From assembly GCA_014208095.1 (NCBI GenBank), contig JACHMT010000001.1, positions 992,001 through 1,056,000 on the forward strand: DNA of 64,000 nucleotides, in the 5' to 3' direction. The DNA comes from Actinospineispora eucalypti. GTDB lineage: Bacteria > Actinomycetota > Actinomycetes > Mycobacteriales > Pseudonocardiaceae. A program made the position numbers and the translations under genes. This document shows positions 9,201-18,601 of this stretch, piece after piece. Below the pieces are notes generated by a model. It was given only the letters and a program-made list of their open reading frames with translations, was not told the origin of the DNA and made no database searches. The first letter of the stretch is position 1. Each line of letters begins with the position of its first letter.

Positions 9201-10160
9201 ATGGACGGGACCGACCGGCTGACCGAGGCCTTCCACACGGAGCGCGACCACCTGCGCGCGGTCGCGTTCCGCATGCTGGGTTCCACCGCCGAGGCGGAGG
9301 ACGCGGTGCAGGAGGCCTGGCTGCGGGTGGACCGGGCCGGCCCCTCGGCCCGCGCCGAGGTGCGCAACCCGACCGGCTGGCTGACCACCGTGGTCGCCCG
9401 GATCTGCCTGGACATGCTGCGCTCCCGGGAGTCCCGCCGGGAACGGCTGGCCGGTGCGCACCCGCCGGAGCCCGTGGCGGAGACCGGGGAGCCGGTGGAC
9501 CCGGAGCGGCTGGCCGTGCTGGCCGACTCGGTGGGGCCGGCGCTCCAGGTGGTGCTGGACACGCTCGCGCCGGCCGAGCGGCTGGCGTTCGTGCTGCACG
9601 ACATGTTCGCGGTGTCCTTCGAGGAGATAGCGCCGCTGGTCGGCCGGTCGACGGACGCGACCAGGCAGTTGGCCTCCCGTGCCCGCCGCCGGGTTCGCGG
9701 CACGCGGGCCGAGGCCCAGCCCGGCACAACGCGGCAGCGGGAGGAGGCGCAGGGCGGCACAACGTGGCAGCGGGAAGAGGACACAGTGGACCGGGCCCGG
9801 CAGCGCGCGGTGGTGGCCGCCTTCCTGGCCGCGGCCCGCGAGGGCGACTTCACCGGCCTGCTCTCCGTGCTGGACCCGGAGGTGGAGCTGCGGGCCGACG
9901 CGGTGGCCGCCGGCGGCGCGGTGGCGCTGGTGCGCGGCGCCTCGACCGTGGCCGGGCAGGCCACGGCATACGGCCGGCGGGTGGCGGACGCCCGGTTGGT
10001 GCTGGTGGACGGCCTGGCCGGGATCGCGGCGGGGCCACTGGACCGGCCCGTCCGGGTGCTTACCTTCACCGTGGCCGACGGAATGATCACCAGACTGGAG
10101 ATCGTCGCGGACCCGGAACGCCTCGGCCGGCTCCACCTGAGCGAGGCGCCCCACGCCTAG
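9201..10160 (+). CDS. ECF41-like RNA polymerase sigma factor (SigJ type) with SnoaL-like C-terminal domain
   Basis: A 319-residue sigma factor. Sigma-2 covers about residues 8-75 (FHTERDHLRAVAFRMLGSTAEAEDAVQEAW split over two helices) and sigma-4 about 110-165 (LAPAERLAFVLHDMF, then the HTH). A SnoaL/NTF2-like domain (about 195-315) replaces an anti-sigma factor; in ECF41 it controls activity from within. The terminal VADPERLGRL resembles the NPDKL motif of that group. SD-like GGAAGG precedes ATG 9201. Odd feature: an 11-residue segment is tandemly duplicated in the linker between sigma-4 and the SnoaL domain (EAQPGTTRQRE, EAQGGTTWQRE). Confidence 0.9.
   Translation: MDGTDRLTEAFHTERDHLRAVAFRMLGSTAEAEDAVQEAWLRVDRAGPSARAEVRNPTGWLTTVVARICLDMLRSRESRRERLAGAHPPEPVAETGEPVDPERLAVLADSVGPALQVVLDTLAPAERLAFVLHDMFAVSFEEIAPLVGRSTDATRQLASRARRRVRGTRAEAQPGTTRQREEAQGGTTWQREEDTVDRARQRAVVAAFLAAAREGDFTGLLSVLDPEVELRADAVAAGGAVALVRGASTVAGQATAYGRRVADARLVLVDGLAGIAAGPLDRPVRVLTFTVADGMITRLEIVADPERLGRLHLSEAPHA
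9711..9776 (+). repeat. Two 33-bp tandem repeats in the sigma-factor linker
   Basis: Units 9711-9743 and 9744-9776 differ at only a few bases and keep the reading frame, giving two 11-residue repeats. They lie in the linker that connects the DNA-binding part to the regulatory SnoaL-like domain. Confidence 0.85.
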
Positions 10161-10178
10161 GTCGTACCCTGGATCGTT

Positions 10179-11297
10179 GTGAACCTCGAAGTCGCCGCCG
10201 AACTGAAGGCCCTGGACAGCACCCTCGACAGCATCGAGGCCGTGCTGGACGTCGACAAGCTGCGGGCCGAGGTGGACGAGCTCTCCGCGCAGGCCGGCGA
10301 CCCGGACCTGTGGAACGACCAGGAACGGGCCCAACAGGTGACCAGCCGGCTGTCCCGCGCGCAGGCCCAGCTGCGCCAGATCACCGACATCCGCCGCCGG
10401 CTGGACGATCTGCCGGTGCTCTACGAGCTGGCCGAGGAGACCGAGGGCGCCGAGGGCCAGCAGGCCCTCGAGGACGCGGACACCGAACGCAACCGGCTGC
10501 GCAAGGACATCGAGGCGCTCGAGGTGCGCACGTTGCTGTCCGGCGAGTACGACCCCCGGGACGCGCTGGTCACCATCCGCTCCGAGGCCGGTGGGGTGGA
10601 CGCCGCCGACTTCGCCGAGATGCTCATGCGGATGTACCTGCGCTGGGCGGAGCGGCACGAGTACTCCGTCGACGTGTACGACACCTCCTACGCGGAAGAG
10701 GCCGGCATCAAGTCGGCGACCTTCGCGGTGCACGCCCCGTTCGCCTACGGCACGCTGTCCGTGGAGCAGGGCACCCACCGGCTGGTGCGCATCTCGCCGT
10801 TCGACAACCAGGGCCGCCGGCAGACCTCGTTCGCCGGGGTCGAGGTGGTGCCGGTGGTGGAGTCCACCGACCACGTGGAGATCGACGAGAAGGACCTGAG
10901 GGTGGACGTCTACCGCTCGTCCGGTCCCGGCGGGCAGGGCGTGAACACCACCGACTCCGCCGTCCGCCTCACCCACCTGCCCACCGGCATCGTGGTTTCC
11001 TGCCAGAACGAGCGCTCCCAGCTGCAGAACAAGGCCAGCGCCATGGCCGTGCTGCAGGCCAAGCTGCTCGAGCGGCAACGGCAGGAGGAGCAGGCCAAGA
11101 TGGACGCGCTCAAGGACACCGGCTCCAGCTGGGGCAACCAGATGCGCTCCTACGTGCTGCACCCGTACCAGATGGTGAAGGACCTGCGCACCGACTACGA
11201 GGTGGGCAACCCGGCCGCCGTGCTGGACGGCGAGATCGACAACTTCCTGGAGGCCGGCATCCGCTGGCGCCGGCAAACCCAGCAGGCGAGCAACTGA
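10179..11297 (+). CDS. prfB: Peptide chain release factor 2
   Basis: A 372-residue class-I release factor that ends translation at UGA and UAA. The codon-recognition tripeptide SPF is in [11 protein letters not shown] and the catalytic GGQ is in [17 protein letters not shown] coiled N-terminal domain (about residues 1-100) precedes the core. The frame is open throughout from GTG 10179, so the programmed +1 frameshift that regulates the E. coli gene is absent here. It precedes ftsE and ftsX, the usual actinobacterial order. Confidence 0.97.
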   Translation: MNLEVAAELKALDSTLDSIEAVLDVDKLRAEVDELSAQAGDPDLWNDQERAQQVTSRLSRAQAQLRQITDIRRRLDDLPVLYELAEETEGAEGQQALEDADTERNRLRKDIEALEVRTLLSGEYDPRDALVTIRSEAGGVDAADFAEMLMRMYLRWAERHEYSVDVYDTSYAEEAGIKSATFAVHAPFAYGTLSVEQGTHRLVRISPFDNQGRRQTSFAGVEVVPVVESTDHVEIDEKDLRVDVYRSSGPGGQGVNTTDSAVRLTHLPTGIVVSCQNERSQLQNKASAMAVLQAKLLERQRQEEQAKMDALKDTGSSWGNQMRSYVLHPYQMVKDLRTDYEVGNPAAVLDGEIDNFLEAGIRWRRQTQQASN

Positions 11298-11327
11298 CGC
11301 CGGCCGGGCCCGGGTAGCCTGCCATCC

Positions 11328-12017
11328 GTGATTCGGCTGGAAAACGTCTCCAAGTCGTACAAGACGTCCACTCGGCCGGCGCTGGAGGATGTCTCGGTTG
11401 AGGTCACCAAGGGGGAGTTCGTCTTCCTCATCGGCCCCTCCGGTTCCGGCAAGTCGACGTTCCTGCGGCTGCTGCTGCGCGAGGACACCCCGACCAAGGG
11501 CGACGTGTTCGTCTCCGACTGGAACGTGGCCAAGCTGCCCCGCCGCAAGGTCCCCCGGCTGCGCCAGCGGGTGGGCTGCGTGTTCCAGGACTTCCGGCTG
11601 CTGCAGAACAAGTCGGTGGCGGAGAACGTGGCCTTCGCGCTCGAGGTGATCGGCAAGCCGGCGCGCACCATCCAGAACGTGGTGCCCGAGGTGCTCGAGC
11701 TGGTCGGCCTGGACGGCAAGGCCAACCGGATGCCGAACGAGCTGTCCGGCGGCGAGCAGCAGCGGGTCGCGGTGGCCCGGGCGTTCGTGAACCGGCCGCT
11801 GGTGCTGCTGGCCGACGAGCCGACCGGGAACCTGGACCCGGACACCAGCCAGGACATCATGCTGTTGCTCGAGCGGATCAACCGCACCGGAACCACGGTG
11901 CTGATGGCCACGCACGACCACTCCATCGTGGACTCGATGCGTCGCCGGGTGGTGGAGCTGGAACTGGGCCGGGTGGTCCGGGACGAGACCCGAGGGGTTT
12001 ACGGGGTGGGGCGCTAG
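11328..12017 (+). CDS. ftsE: Cell division ABC ATPase FtsE
   Basis: A 229-residue ATPase that works with FtsX at the division site to control peptidoglycan hydrolases. Walker [10 protein letters not shown] at about residues 36-44, signature [14 protein letters not shown] near 138, Walker [13 protein letters not shown] near 160 and the switch His in MATHDH. GTG 11328 starts 31 bases after prfB. Its TAG shares one base with the GTG of ftsX, so the pair is translationally coupled. Confidence 0.97.
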   Translation: MIRLENVSKSYKTSTRPALEDVSVEVTKGEFVFLIGPSGSGKSTFLRLLLREDTPTKGDVFVSDWNVAKLPRRKVPRLRQRVGCVFQDFRLLQNKSVAENVAFALEVIGKPARTIQNVVPEVLELVGLDGKANRMPNELSGGEQQRVAVARAFVNRPLVLLADEPTGNLDPDTSQDIMLLLERINRTGTTVLMATHDHSIVDSMRRRVVELELGRVVRDETRGVYGVGR

Positions 12018-12913
12018 TGCGGTTCAACTTCCTGGTCCGTGAGGTCCTCACGGGGCTGCGGCGCAACGTCACGATGACCATCGCGATGGTGCTCACCACC
12101 GCCGTCTCGCTGGGGTTGCTCGGTACCGGGTTGCTCGCGGTGCACACCATCGACGCGATGGAGGACATCTACGGCGACCGGCTGGAGGTCGTCGTCTCGC
12201 TCACCGACGCGGCCGCTTCGGACGCCGACTGCAGCCAGCCGGTGTGCGCCGGGCTGAAGCGCGAGCTGACCGACTCGCCGCTGGTGGCGGCGGTCAACTT
12301 CGAGAACCAGCAGCAGGCGTACGCCCGGTTCCAGCGCCTGTTCGAGGGCCAGACGCTGGCCGCGCTGGCCCGGCCGAAGAGCCTGCCGGCCTCCCTGCGG
12401 GTGAAGCTGCACGACCCCACGCAGACCGCCGAGCTGCGCAAGCTGCTGGACGGCAAGGCCGGCGTGAAGGCCGTGCTGGACCAGCGGGACGTGGTGGAGC
12501 GGCTGTTCAGCTTCCTGCGCACGGTGCGCGACGTGGTTTTCACGCTGGCGATCATCGAGGTGATCGCGGCCGCGCTGCTGATCTCCAACATGGTGCAGCT
12601 GTCCGCTTACAACCGGCGGACTGAGGTGGGCGTGATGCGCCTGGTCGGCGCCACCCGGTGGTACACCCAGCTGCCGTTCCTGCTGGAGGCGGCGTTCACC
12701 GGGATAGTGGGTACCGCGCTGGCGGTGGGCAGCCTGATGGTGGGCAAGGCGCTGTTCCTGGACGACGCGATCACCAAGGGCCTGGGCAACGGGGTGATCC
12801 CGCTGATCCAGTACTCGGACATCCTGGCCATCTCGCCGCTGCTGTTCCTGCTGGGCATCGGCATCGCGTCCGTCACCGGCTACGTGACGCTGCGGCTCTA
12901 CGTGCGGCTCTAG
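12017..12913 (+). CDS. ftsX: Cell division protein FtsX
   Basis: A 298-residue integral membrane partner of FtsE. Topology fits FtsX: a cytoplasmic start, helix 1 at about residues 22-45, a large extracellular domain to about 170 (with two Cys, CSQPVCAG, that could form a disulfide), then three helices near 172-195, 222-243 and 268-292. The family transmits ATP hydrolysis to extracellular amidases. Coupled to ftsE by a one-base overlap. Confidence 0.95.
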   Translation: MRFNFLVREVLTGLRRNVTMTIAMVLTTAVSLGLLGTGLLAVHTIDAMEDIYGDRLEVVVSLTDAAASDADCSQPVCAGLKRELTDSPLVAAVNFENQQQAYARFQRLFEGQTLAALARPKSLPASLRVKLHDPTQTAELRKLLDGKAGVKAVLDQRDVVERLFSFLRTVRDVVFTLAIIEVIAAALLISNMVQLSAYNRRTEVGVMRLVGATRWYTQLPFLLEAAFTGIVGTALAVGSLMVGKALFLDDAITKGLGNGVIPLIQYSDILAISPLLFLLGIGIASVTGYVTLRLYVRL

Positions 12914-13564
12914 AGCCAGTACCAGTGACTTGACGATCTGACGCGTTCCCGTTCGTCACCGATCAGCATGACATGGTGGTCGGGCCGGCCACGTCTGTGG
13001 CAGAGCTCCCGCGCAGCGCTAAGCGACCTCGAACCCCCAGGCAAGCCGGCGGGTCAACGACGGCTGCCGGCCAAACGTTTGGGCACGGGTCGGTCCGCAC
13101 CACTTGTCACCGTCCGTAGCCACAGCGCGCGGGCGATCGGGCGGGTCGAGGGCCGCGTCGCGCCGAGCGGCAGCACAGTCGCCCGAACAGCAAGATCAAA
13201 GGCGACTGGACTACCGCTCGGCGAAAACAGGACCCAGGAAACCGACGCCTACCGGTTACACAGAGCGAGGACCGCCCGAGAAACGCAACGGGTGGCACCC
13301 AACCCGACACACCAACCGAACCGCGCCCGTCCAAGCCGATCTTTAAACCCCCGCCGGCACCTCCGGCCGACGCCCACTCCACGGAAGAGCCGGTTCCAAC
13401 TGTCCACCTAACGCCAGCGGCGTCCCTCCCGAGCAAAGATCCCCGGCCAGCTGGCCCCCGATCGGCAGCCCCCGTCCGGCTCACTCCGAGAGGCGGGCTC
13501 AGAGCCGGCGCGCCGGTTAGGTTGGAGGAGACGATGTCAAAGAGTCAGCACTTCGAAACACGTC
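12914..13564. other. 650-bp stretch without a recognised gene
   Basis: Open frames here have poor codon bias and no recognisable domain. Composition is less biased than the neighbours. No RNA gene or clear terminator was found after ftsX. It may hold degraded sequence. Confidence 0.5.
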
Positions 13565-14074
13565 CTAGTTTCCCGAGTCGTCGTCCTCGTCGTCTTTCTC
13601 CGAGTCCTTGTCCGAGTGGTCGGAGTGCTTGCCGTCCTTGGCCCGGTCGATCAGCTTGTCCAGGTCGATCCCGCCGATCTTCAGGCCGTCCACGCCCTTG
13701 CCGCTGATCCGGATGCCGTCCAGTGGGAAGTCGTCCGGGTCGAGGCCGGCCTCCTCCAGGCTGCCGAACTCCTTGTCGTTGATCTGGACGCAGTAGACCT
13801 TCTGGGTGTCTCCCTTGGCGATGATGTCGTCCAGGTTGTTCAGTACGTCCTCGGCCTTGTCCAGGTCGCTGATCTTCTCGTCGCAGTCCGCGTTCTGGTG
13901 GTGCTTGCCGCCGCCCTTCGCCTGCTTGGCGTCCAGGACGGCGGCGGCGCGGGAGGCGGCGTCGCCGGACGGGGTGAGCGCGGTGACCGCGGCGGCGAGC
14001 AGCAGCACGCCGGCCAGCGCCGCCCCGGCGATGACCGCGCGCGGCGCGAGCCCGTTGCGTTCGGCAAGTCGCAT
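13565..14074 (-). CDS. Membrane-anchored or secreted acidic hypothetical protein
   Basis: A 169-residue protein. The chosen ATG at 14074 gives RLAERNGLAPR followed by a hydrophobic helix (AVIAGAALAGVLLLAAAVTAL), then an extracytoplasmic domain with two Cys (NADCDEK, VYCVQIN). The last 25 residues are almost all Asp, Glu, Lys, His and Ser (HSDHSDKDSEKDDEDDDSG). I do not recognise the family. The acidic His-rich tail could bind cations, which is inference. The frame is open further upstream, but that part runs into the hairpin repeat and lacks a signal. Confidence 0.7.
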   Translation of the reverse strand: MRLAERNGLAPRAVIAGAALAGVLLLAAAVTALTPSGDAASRAAAVLDAKQAKGGGKHHQNADCDEKISDLDKAEDVLNNLDDIIAKGDTQKVYCVQINDKEFGSLEEAGLDPDDFPLDGIRISGKGVDGLKIGGIDLDKLIDRAKDGKHSDHSDKDSEKDDEDDDSGN

Positions 14075-14144
14075 GCTCGAAGTCTTGCACCCCGGCCGCC
14101 GGCGCGACCCCGATCGGCGCGGATCGTTCGCGATCGCACTGTGT

Positions 14145-14250
14145 CTCCAGCGGGCGCCAAACTGGGCGCCCACTCGGTGAGCGCGTTCCGCGCTGGGCTC
14201 CAGCGTGCGCCAAACTGGGCGCCCGCTCGGTGAGCGCGTTCCGCGCCGGC
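14145..14250. repeat. Tandem 53-bp repeat containing the dispersed hairpin (copies 2 and 3)
   Basis: Units 14145-14197 and 14198-14250 are nearly identical and each starts CTCCAGCG. Each contains the GCGCCAAACTGGGCGC hairpin and the string GTGAGCGCGTTCCGCG. The hairpin in unit 1 is the reverse complement of the one in the ATPase gene at 3655-3674. The pair lies between two convergently unrelated minus-strand genes. Confidence 0.85.
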
Positions 14251-14685
14251 TCAGCGCCTGATCGCCCGGATGCAGAGCACCTCGCCGGGGGATGCGCTGG
14301 TCAGGGCCCGCTTCACGCTGGCCAGGTCGGGCAGGAGCTTGGTGCAGCCGAGCAGTCCGCCCGAGGTGGTCGCCGTGGTCCGGCGGGTCGTGCTGGTGCG
14401 CGTGCCGGTGCTCCGGCGGGTGCTCGGGACGATGATGCCGGGCGCGGTGGCGGTGCCGTCCTCCTCGGGTTCGGCCTCGGGTTCGCCCGGTTCGCCGTCG
14501 CCCGGCTTGATCAGCAGTGCCGCTTTGGCTTCGACCGGCGAGGGCTCCGCGTCACTCAGTGCCCCGCCAACCAGTGCCGAGGCACCGAACAGCCCGACCG
14601 CAGCCACGGCACCCACCCGCACGCCCCACACCCCCACCACCCTGCCCCACCAGCGCCGGAGTCGCCCCGAATCCCGCCCAGCCAT
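14251..14685 (-). CDS. Membrane-anchored hypothetical protein with Thr-rich linker
   Basis: A 144-residue protein divergent from smpB. An Arg/Trp-rich start (RLRRWWGRVVGVWGVR) leads into one hydrophobic helix at about residues 24-42. Next are a Pro/Glu-rich segment and a Thr/Arg-rich linker, then a short C-terminal part with two Cys (LLGCTKLL, EVLCIRAI). I do not recognise the family. No strong ribosome binding site precedes ATG 14685. The gene ends directly at the tandem hairpin repeat. Confidence 0.6.
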   Translation of the reverse strand: MAGRDSGRLRRWWGRVVGVWGVRVGAVAAVGLFGASALVGGALSDAEPSPVEAKAALLIKPGDGEPGEPEAEPEEDGTATAPGIIVPSTRRSTGTRTSTTRRTTATTSGGLLGCTKLLPDLASVKRALTSASPGEVLCIRAIRR

Positions 14686-14736
14686 TCGCGATCGCGACCG
14701 TGAGAACCCGTGTGCGGGGGGCCGTAAACTGAGTAG

Positions 14737-15213
14737 GTGGGCAAGGAGCAGGGCGTCAAAGTCATCGCCAGCAACCGGAAGGCGCGGCACGACTACGCCA
14801 TCCTCGACACTTACGAGGCGGGGATCGCGCTGGTCGGCACGGAGGTGAAGAGCCTGCGGTTGGGGCGCGCCTCGCTGGTGGACGCGTTCGCCACGGTGGA
14901 CGACGGCGAGGTGTGGCTGCGCAACCTGTACATCCCGGAGTACGTGCAGGGCAGCTGGACCAACCACGAGTCCCGGCGCACCCGCAAGCTGCTGCTGCAC
15001 CGTTCGGAGATCCAGCGGCTGATCGGCAAGACCAAGGAGGGCGGGCTGACCCTCGTCCCCCTCCAGCTGTACTTCTCCGACGGCAAGGTGAAGGTCGAAC
15101 TGGCTCTCGCGCGCGGTAAGAAGTCCCACGACAAGCGCCAGGACATGGCCAAACGGGACGCCCAGCGGGAGATCAGCCGGGTCATGGGCCGGCGGGCCAA
15201 GGGCATCGCTTGA
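14737..15213 (+). CDS. smpB: SsrA-binding protein
   Basis: A 158-residue SmpB. The family core is clear: [51 protein letters not shown] and the basic tail [21 protein letters not shown]. It binds the tRNA-like domain of tmRNA and delivers it to stalled ribosomes. GTG 14737. Its usual partner ssrA lies 14 kb away at 29474, separated by a signalling block. Its stop overlaps the TTG start of the amidohydrolase gene. Confidence 0.97.
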   Translation: MGKEQGVKVIASNRKARHDYAILDTYEAGIALVGTEVKSLRLGRASLVDAFATVDDGEVWLRNLYIPEYVQGSWTNHESRRTRKLLLHRSEIQRLIGKTKEGGLTLVPLQLYFSDGKVKVELALARGKKSHDKRQDMAKRDAQREISRVMGRRAKGIA

Positions 15214-16124
15214 CCGAGGCGGCGGCCCTCCCGGAGCCGCCCGTCGATGACGCGGACGTGCCGCGTTGGTGGGCCGGGCTGGGCCTGGACGGGCTGGTGG
15301 ACCTGCACGTCCACTTCCTGCCCGAGTCGGTGCAGCGCAAGGTGTGGGCGTACTTCGACCGGGGCGCGGAGCACTACGGCCGGCCGTGGCCGATCACCTA
15401 CCGCACCGATGAGCCGACCCGGGTGGAGACCCTGCGGGAGCTGGGGGTTTCCCGGTTCGCGCCGCTGGTCTACCCGCACAAGCCGGACATGGCGGCCTGG
15501 CTGAACGGCTGGGTCGCCGAGTTCGCCGCGCGCACCCCGGACGCGGTGCCCACCGCCACCATGTACCCCGAGCCCGGGGTCGCCGACTACCTGGGCAAGG
15601 CCCTCGCCGACGGGGCGCGCTGCGTCAAGGTGCACGTCCAGGTCGGCGGGTTCGACCCGCGCGACCCCGAGCTGGACCAGGCCTGGGGGCTGATCGCCGA
15701 GGCCGGCGTGCCGGCGGTGGTGCACTGCGGGCACGGGCCGCGAAGCGGCGCCTTCACCGGGCTCGACCTGTTCGGCGAGGTGCTGGCCGCGCATCCCCGG
15801 CTGACGGCGGTGCTGGCGCACGCCGGGATGCCCGACTACGGCGAGGCGTTGGACCTGGTCGGCCGGTACGGGCGGGTTTACATCGACACCACCATGGTGG
15901 GCGTCGCGTACACCGAGGGGCGCAACCCGCTGCCGCCCGACTGGACCGACCGGCTGGCCGGCCTGGCCGACCGGGTGGTGCTGGGCACCGACTTCCCCTC
16001 GATTCCCTACCAGTACAGCGAGCAGTTGCGCGCCATCCACGGCTGGGCCGCCGCCGATGCACGGCTCGGCCGGGACTTCTTGCGCGCGGTGCTGCACGAC
16101 ACCCCGGCCCGCCTGCTCGGCTGA
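15210..16124 (+). CDS. Amidohydrolase-2 family metal-dependent hydrolase
   Basis: A 304-residue TIM-barrel hydrolase. DLHVHFLP (about residues 31-38) gives the strand-1 HxH metal ligands. Further landmarks are [19 protein letters not shown] with a His ligand, [10 protein letters not shown] and the terminal [10 protein letters not shown] with the catalytic Asp. The family includes decarboxylases and hydrolases; substrate not predictable. TTG 15210 overlaps the smpB stop (TTGA), indicating coupled translation. Confidence 0.88.
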   Translation: MTEAAALPEPPVDDADVPRWWAGLGLDGLVDLHVHFLPESVQRKVWAYFDRGAEHYGRPWPITYRTDEPTRVETLRELGVSRFAPLVYPHKPDMAAWLNGWVAEFAARTPDAVPTATMYPEPGVADYLGKALADGARCVKVHVQVGGFDPRDPELDQAWGLIAEAGVPAVVHCGHGPRSGAFTGLDLFGEVLAAHPRLTAVLAHAGMPDYGEALDLVGRYGRVYIDTTMVGVAYTEGRNPLPPDWTDRLAGLADRVVLGTDFPSIPYQYSEQLRAIHGWAAADARLGRDFLRAVLHDTPARLLG

Positions 16125-16312
16125 CCTCGTGCTGTTTCGTGCCGTTGCGTTCATGATCAGCCTGATGATCACCGGCTGACATGGTCATCAGGACACCAGG
16201 GTCGCCTCGGACGCCGGAGATTGCCGCCATGCCCTGCTGATCTTGTGTTGGGCCCGTCTCTGAAGTGCCCGGGCGCGGCTGGTGCCGAACTATTGACGCT
16301 GGGCTCCGGACA

Positions 16313-17773
16313 CTAGAGCCAGAGGAACAACAGGATCAGCAACAGTGTCAGCGTGAGACCGATCAGTACCCACAGGTCGTTCGATCGCTTGGGCTCGGGC
16401 GCGACGATGAGCACGCCGCGCGCCTTCGGGGGGTCCATCTCGGCCCAGGCCGGGATCGGCTTCTCGTCGGCGGTGACCGATGCGGGCGGCTTCGCCGGCG
16501 TCTTTGAGCGGCCCGACCCGGCAGGTCCGGTTGAGGTCGGGCCGGCCTCGGGCCGGCCGGGCTCGCCCGCAGAAGGCCTGGCGGGGGTGGCTTGGGGCAG
16601 GGCTGGCTCGGCGGGGGTGGCCTCGGGCCGGCCGGGTCCGGCTGGCTCGGCGGGGGTGGCCGTCGACAGGGCGGGTTCGGCTGGCTGGGCGGGGGTGGCG
16701 TTGGGTGGGGCGGGTTCGGCTGGGGTCGGGGTGGCGGGGGTGGCTTCGGCCGGCTCCGCGGGAGCGGTTCCGGGTGGGGAAGGTGCCGTGGGGGTGGGCT
16801 CGGCGAGGGAGGGGGCCGCGAGGGTGGGTGCGGCGGAGAGCTGGCGGGCCGGAGCGGGTGCGGTGCCGAGCGGGGTCTCGTCGGGCGGTGTGCCGCGCTG
16901 GGCCGGGGGTGCCGGAATGACCGAACCGGCCTGCTGGGGCGACTGAATCAGGGTGGTGAAGTGGCCGGCCAGGGTGGCGGCGGTGGGACGCTCGCCGGGG
17001 TCCTTGGCCAGGCAGCGACGGAGCAGCTCGCACAGCGGGACCGGCACGCCGGACAGGTCGGGCTCGGCGGTGCGGACCCGCTCCAGGGTGGCCGAGTGGT
17101 CGGCGTCGCCGGTGCTGCCGGTGGCGCCGCCGAACGGGCCGTGCCCGCTGCTGGCGTACACCACAACGCCGGCGAACGAGAACACGTCCGACGGTGCGTG
17201 CGTGGCCCGGCCGTCGGCCTGCTCGGGCGACATGTAGCCGGGGGTGCCGATGATCGTGCCGGTGGGGGCGACCGCGCCGGTGTCGGCCGGTTGCGCGTTG
17301 CCGAAGTCGATCAGGCGCGGGCCGTCGGCGGCCAACACCACGTTGCCCGGTTTCACATCCCGGTGCACCAGCCCGGCCGCGTGCAGCGTGGCCAGCGTGC
17401 CGGCCAGCCGGGCGGCCAGGAAGTCCACGCTGGCCGGGGGCAACGGGCCGGCGGAGCGCACCGCCTGGCGCAGCGTCGGCCCGTCGATGAACTCGGTGGC
17501 CAGCCAGGGCTGGTCGGCGGCCGGGTCGGCGTCGATCAGCGCGGCCACCCCGGGCGCCCGGGCCGCCCACAGGGTGTGCACCTCGCGGTCGAACCGTCGG
17601 CGGAAGCCCTCGTCGGCGGCGAACTCCGGCTGGATCACCTTGACCGCCGCCAGCCACCCCTCCGGTGACCGGCCAAGGTACACCTGCCCCATGCCGCCGG
17701 TGCCCAACCGGCCGAGCAGCTGGAACCGGCCGACCCCGGTCGGGTCGTCCTCGCGCAGTTCTTCCATGGCCAC
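16313..17773 (-). CDS. Tail-anchored Ser/Thr protein kinase (Hanks type)
   Basis: A 486-residue kinase. Gly-rich loop GTGGMGQVYLG (about 24-34), Lys in AVKVI, HRDVKPGN catalytic loop and LIDFGNA metal site are intact; GTPGYMSPEQ is the activation segment end. After the kinase domain (about 1-270) comes a 170-residue Pro/Ala-rich stretch with ATPAEPA repeats, then a basic juxtamembrane segment and one C-terminal helix with almost nothing outside. PASTA or other sensor domains are absent, so sensing must come from partners. GTG 17773, or ATG 17767. Downstream of an ectodomain-like gene and a second kinase. Confidence 0.93.
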   Translation of the reverse strand: MAMEELREDDPTGVGRFQLLGRLGTGGMGQVYLGRSPEGWLAAVKVIQPEFAADEGFRRRFDREVHTLWAARAPGVAALIDADPAADQPWLATEFIDGPTLRQAVRSAGPLPPASVDFLAARLAGTLATLHAAGLVHRDVKPGNVVLAADGPRLIDFGNAQPADTGAVAPTGTIIGTPGYMSPEQADGRATHAPSDVFSFAGVVVYASSGHGPFGGATGSTGDADHSATLERVRTAEPDLSGVPVPLCELLRRCLAKDPGERPTAATLAGHFTTLIQSPQQAGSVIPAPPAQRGTPPDETPLGTAPAPARQLSAAPTLAAPSLAEPTPTAPSPPGTAPAEPAEATPATPTPAEPAPPNATPAQPAEPALSTATPAEPAGPGRPEATPAEPALPQATPARPSAGEPGRPEAGPTSTGPAGSGRSKTPAKPPASVTADEKPIPAWAEMDPPKARGVLIVAPEPKRSNDLWVLIGLTLTLLLILLFLWL

Positions 17774-17776
17774 CGT

Positions 17777-18601
17777 TCAGCCGCCCCACACCTGGTCCGC
17801 CGGCGGCGAGGCGATGTGGAAATCGGCCCCCCAGTCGCTGTAGCGGGTCTCGCTGACGCCCCGGCTGCCGGGCGTCTTCAGGTCCGCCGAGGTGCGCAAC
17901 GGGCGGTCCTCGGCATCCATCCACAGCCGGGAGTCGGTGGTCTTCTCCCCGTCCCGCACGGACTCCTCCAGGAACCGCTTGAGCGTCGGGTTGTCCTCCA
18001 GCTCGGCCGCCCTGGCCAGGTCCCGGCGCAGCGAGTAGCGGTAGGTGCGGACGCCGTCCAGCTGGTCCTTCGCGGCCTCCAGGATCTGGTAGGCATCGTT
18101 GAACGGGGACTCGAAGACCGGCCGCGTGCGCACTCGGGTCGCGGTCTCCGCGTACGACTTCACCAGCGGGAGCGACGAGGCCGGATCGACCACGATCCAC
18201 GACTTGCCCGCCGGCAGGCTCGCCCGCTCGGAGTCGGAGAGCACCGACGCGGACACCCAGGCCCCCTCCGGCGTGACCAGCACCACGGTCGGTTCGCGGC
18301 GCGGCGAACCCTCGCTCGAGAAGGACGCGGTCAGCTGGTAGCGCACCCCGGAGCCGTCCCGCTGGGTGACCATCTCCGACCGGCTGTGGCTCGGCACGTC
18401 ACCCTGCCAGTCGGAGGTGTAGACGGACCGGTAGGAGGTCACCGACCCGGCGGCGGTGTTGATCGCGGAGTTCAGCTCGGCCATCGTGGTGTACCGGCGC
18501 GGGCCTTGGTTCAGCCACACGATGAACCCGGCCGCGATCAGCACGGCGACCAGCGACGTGGTGGCCATGCCGATCCACAGGGTTCGAGCCCGGATGGTCA
18601 T
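17777..18601 (-). CDS. Membrane-anchored ectodomain protein, homologous to the neighbouring kinase's outer domain
   Basis: A 274-residue protein with a signal anchor at about residues 8-30 (LWIGMATTSLVAVLIAAGFIV) and an extracellular domain. Its layout parallels residues 320-604 of the kinase encoded at 18598: YTTMAELNSAI versus YFSTLDDLRAEI, TPEGAWVSAS versus TPQQAWVSAS, AGKSWIVV versus PGKNWIAV, and the SPPADQVWGG versus NPPPADQVLV ends. It is therefore a free-standing version of that domain. The ATG overlaps the kinase stop (ATGA). The fold resembles lipoprotein carriers of the LppX type, but that is a guess. Confidence 0.8.
   Translation of the reverse strand: MTIRARTLWIGMATTSLVAVLIAAGFIVWLNQGPRRYTTMAELNSAINTAAGSVTSYRSVYTSDWQGDVPSHSRSEMVTQRDGSGVRYQLTASFSSEGSPRREPTVVLVTPEGAWVSASVLSDSERASLPAGKSWIVVDPASSLPLVKSYAETATRVRTRPVFESPFNDAYQILEAAKDQLDGVRTYRYSLRRDLARAAELEDNPTLKRFLEESVRDGEKTTDSRLWMDAEDRPLRTSADLKTPGSRGVSETRYSDWGADFHIASPPADQVWGG

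Noticed and set aside
10179-11297. Programmed +1 frameshift in prfB
   Set aside because: The gene is one uninterrupted frame from GTG to stop, with no internal early UGA.
8381-11921. Very long open frames on both strands across the CMD-sigma-prfB-ftsE region
   Set aside because: They are out-of-frame shadows caused by high GC at third codon positions; the true genes have clear domains in other frames.
13107-13484. Genes between ftsX and the acidic protein
   Set aside because: Frames there have poor codon bias, no domains and no ribosome sites.
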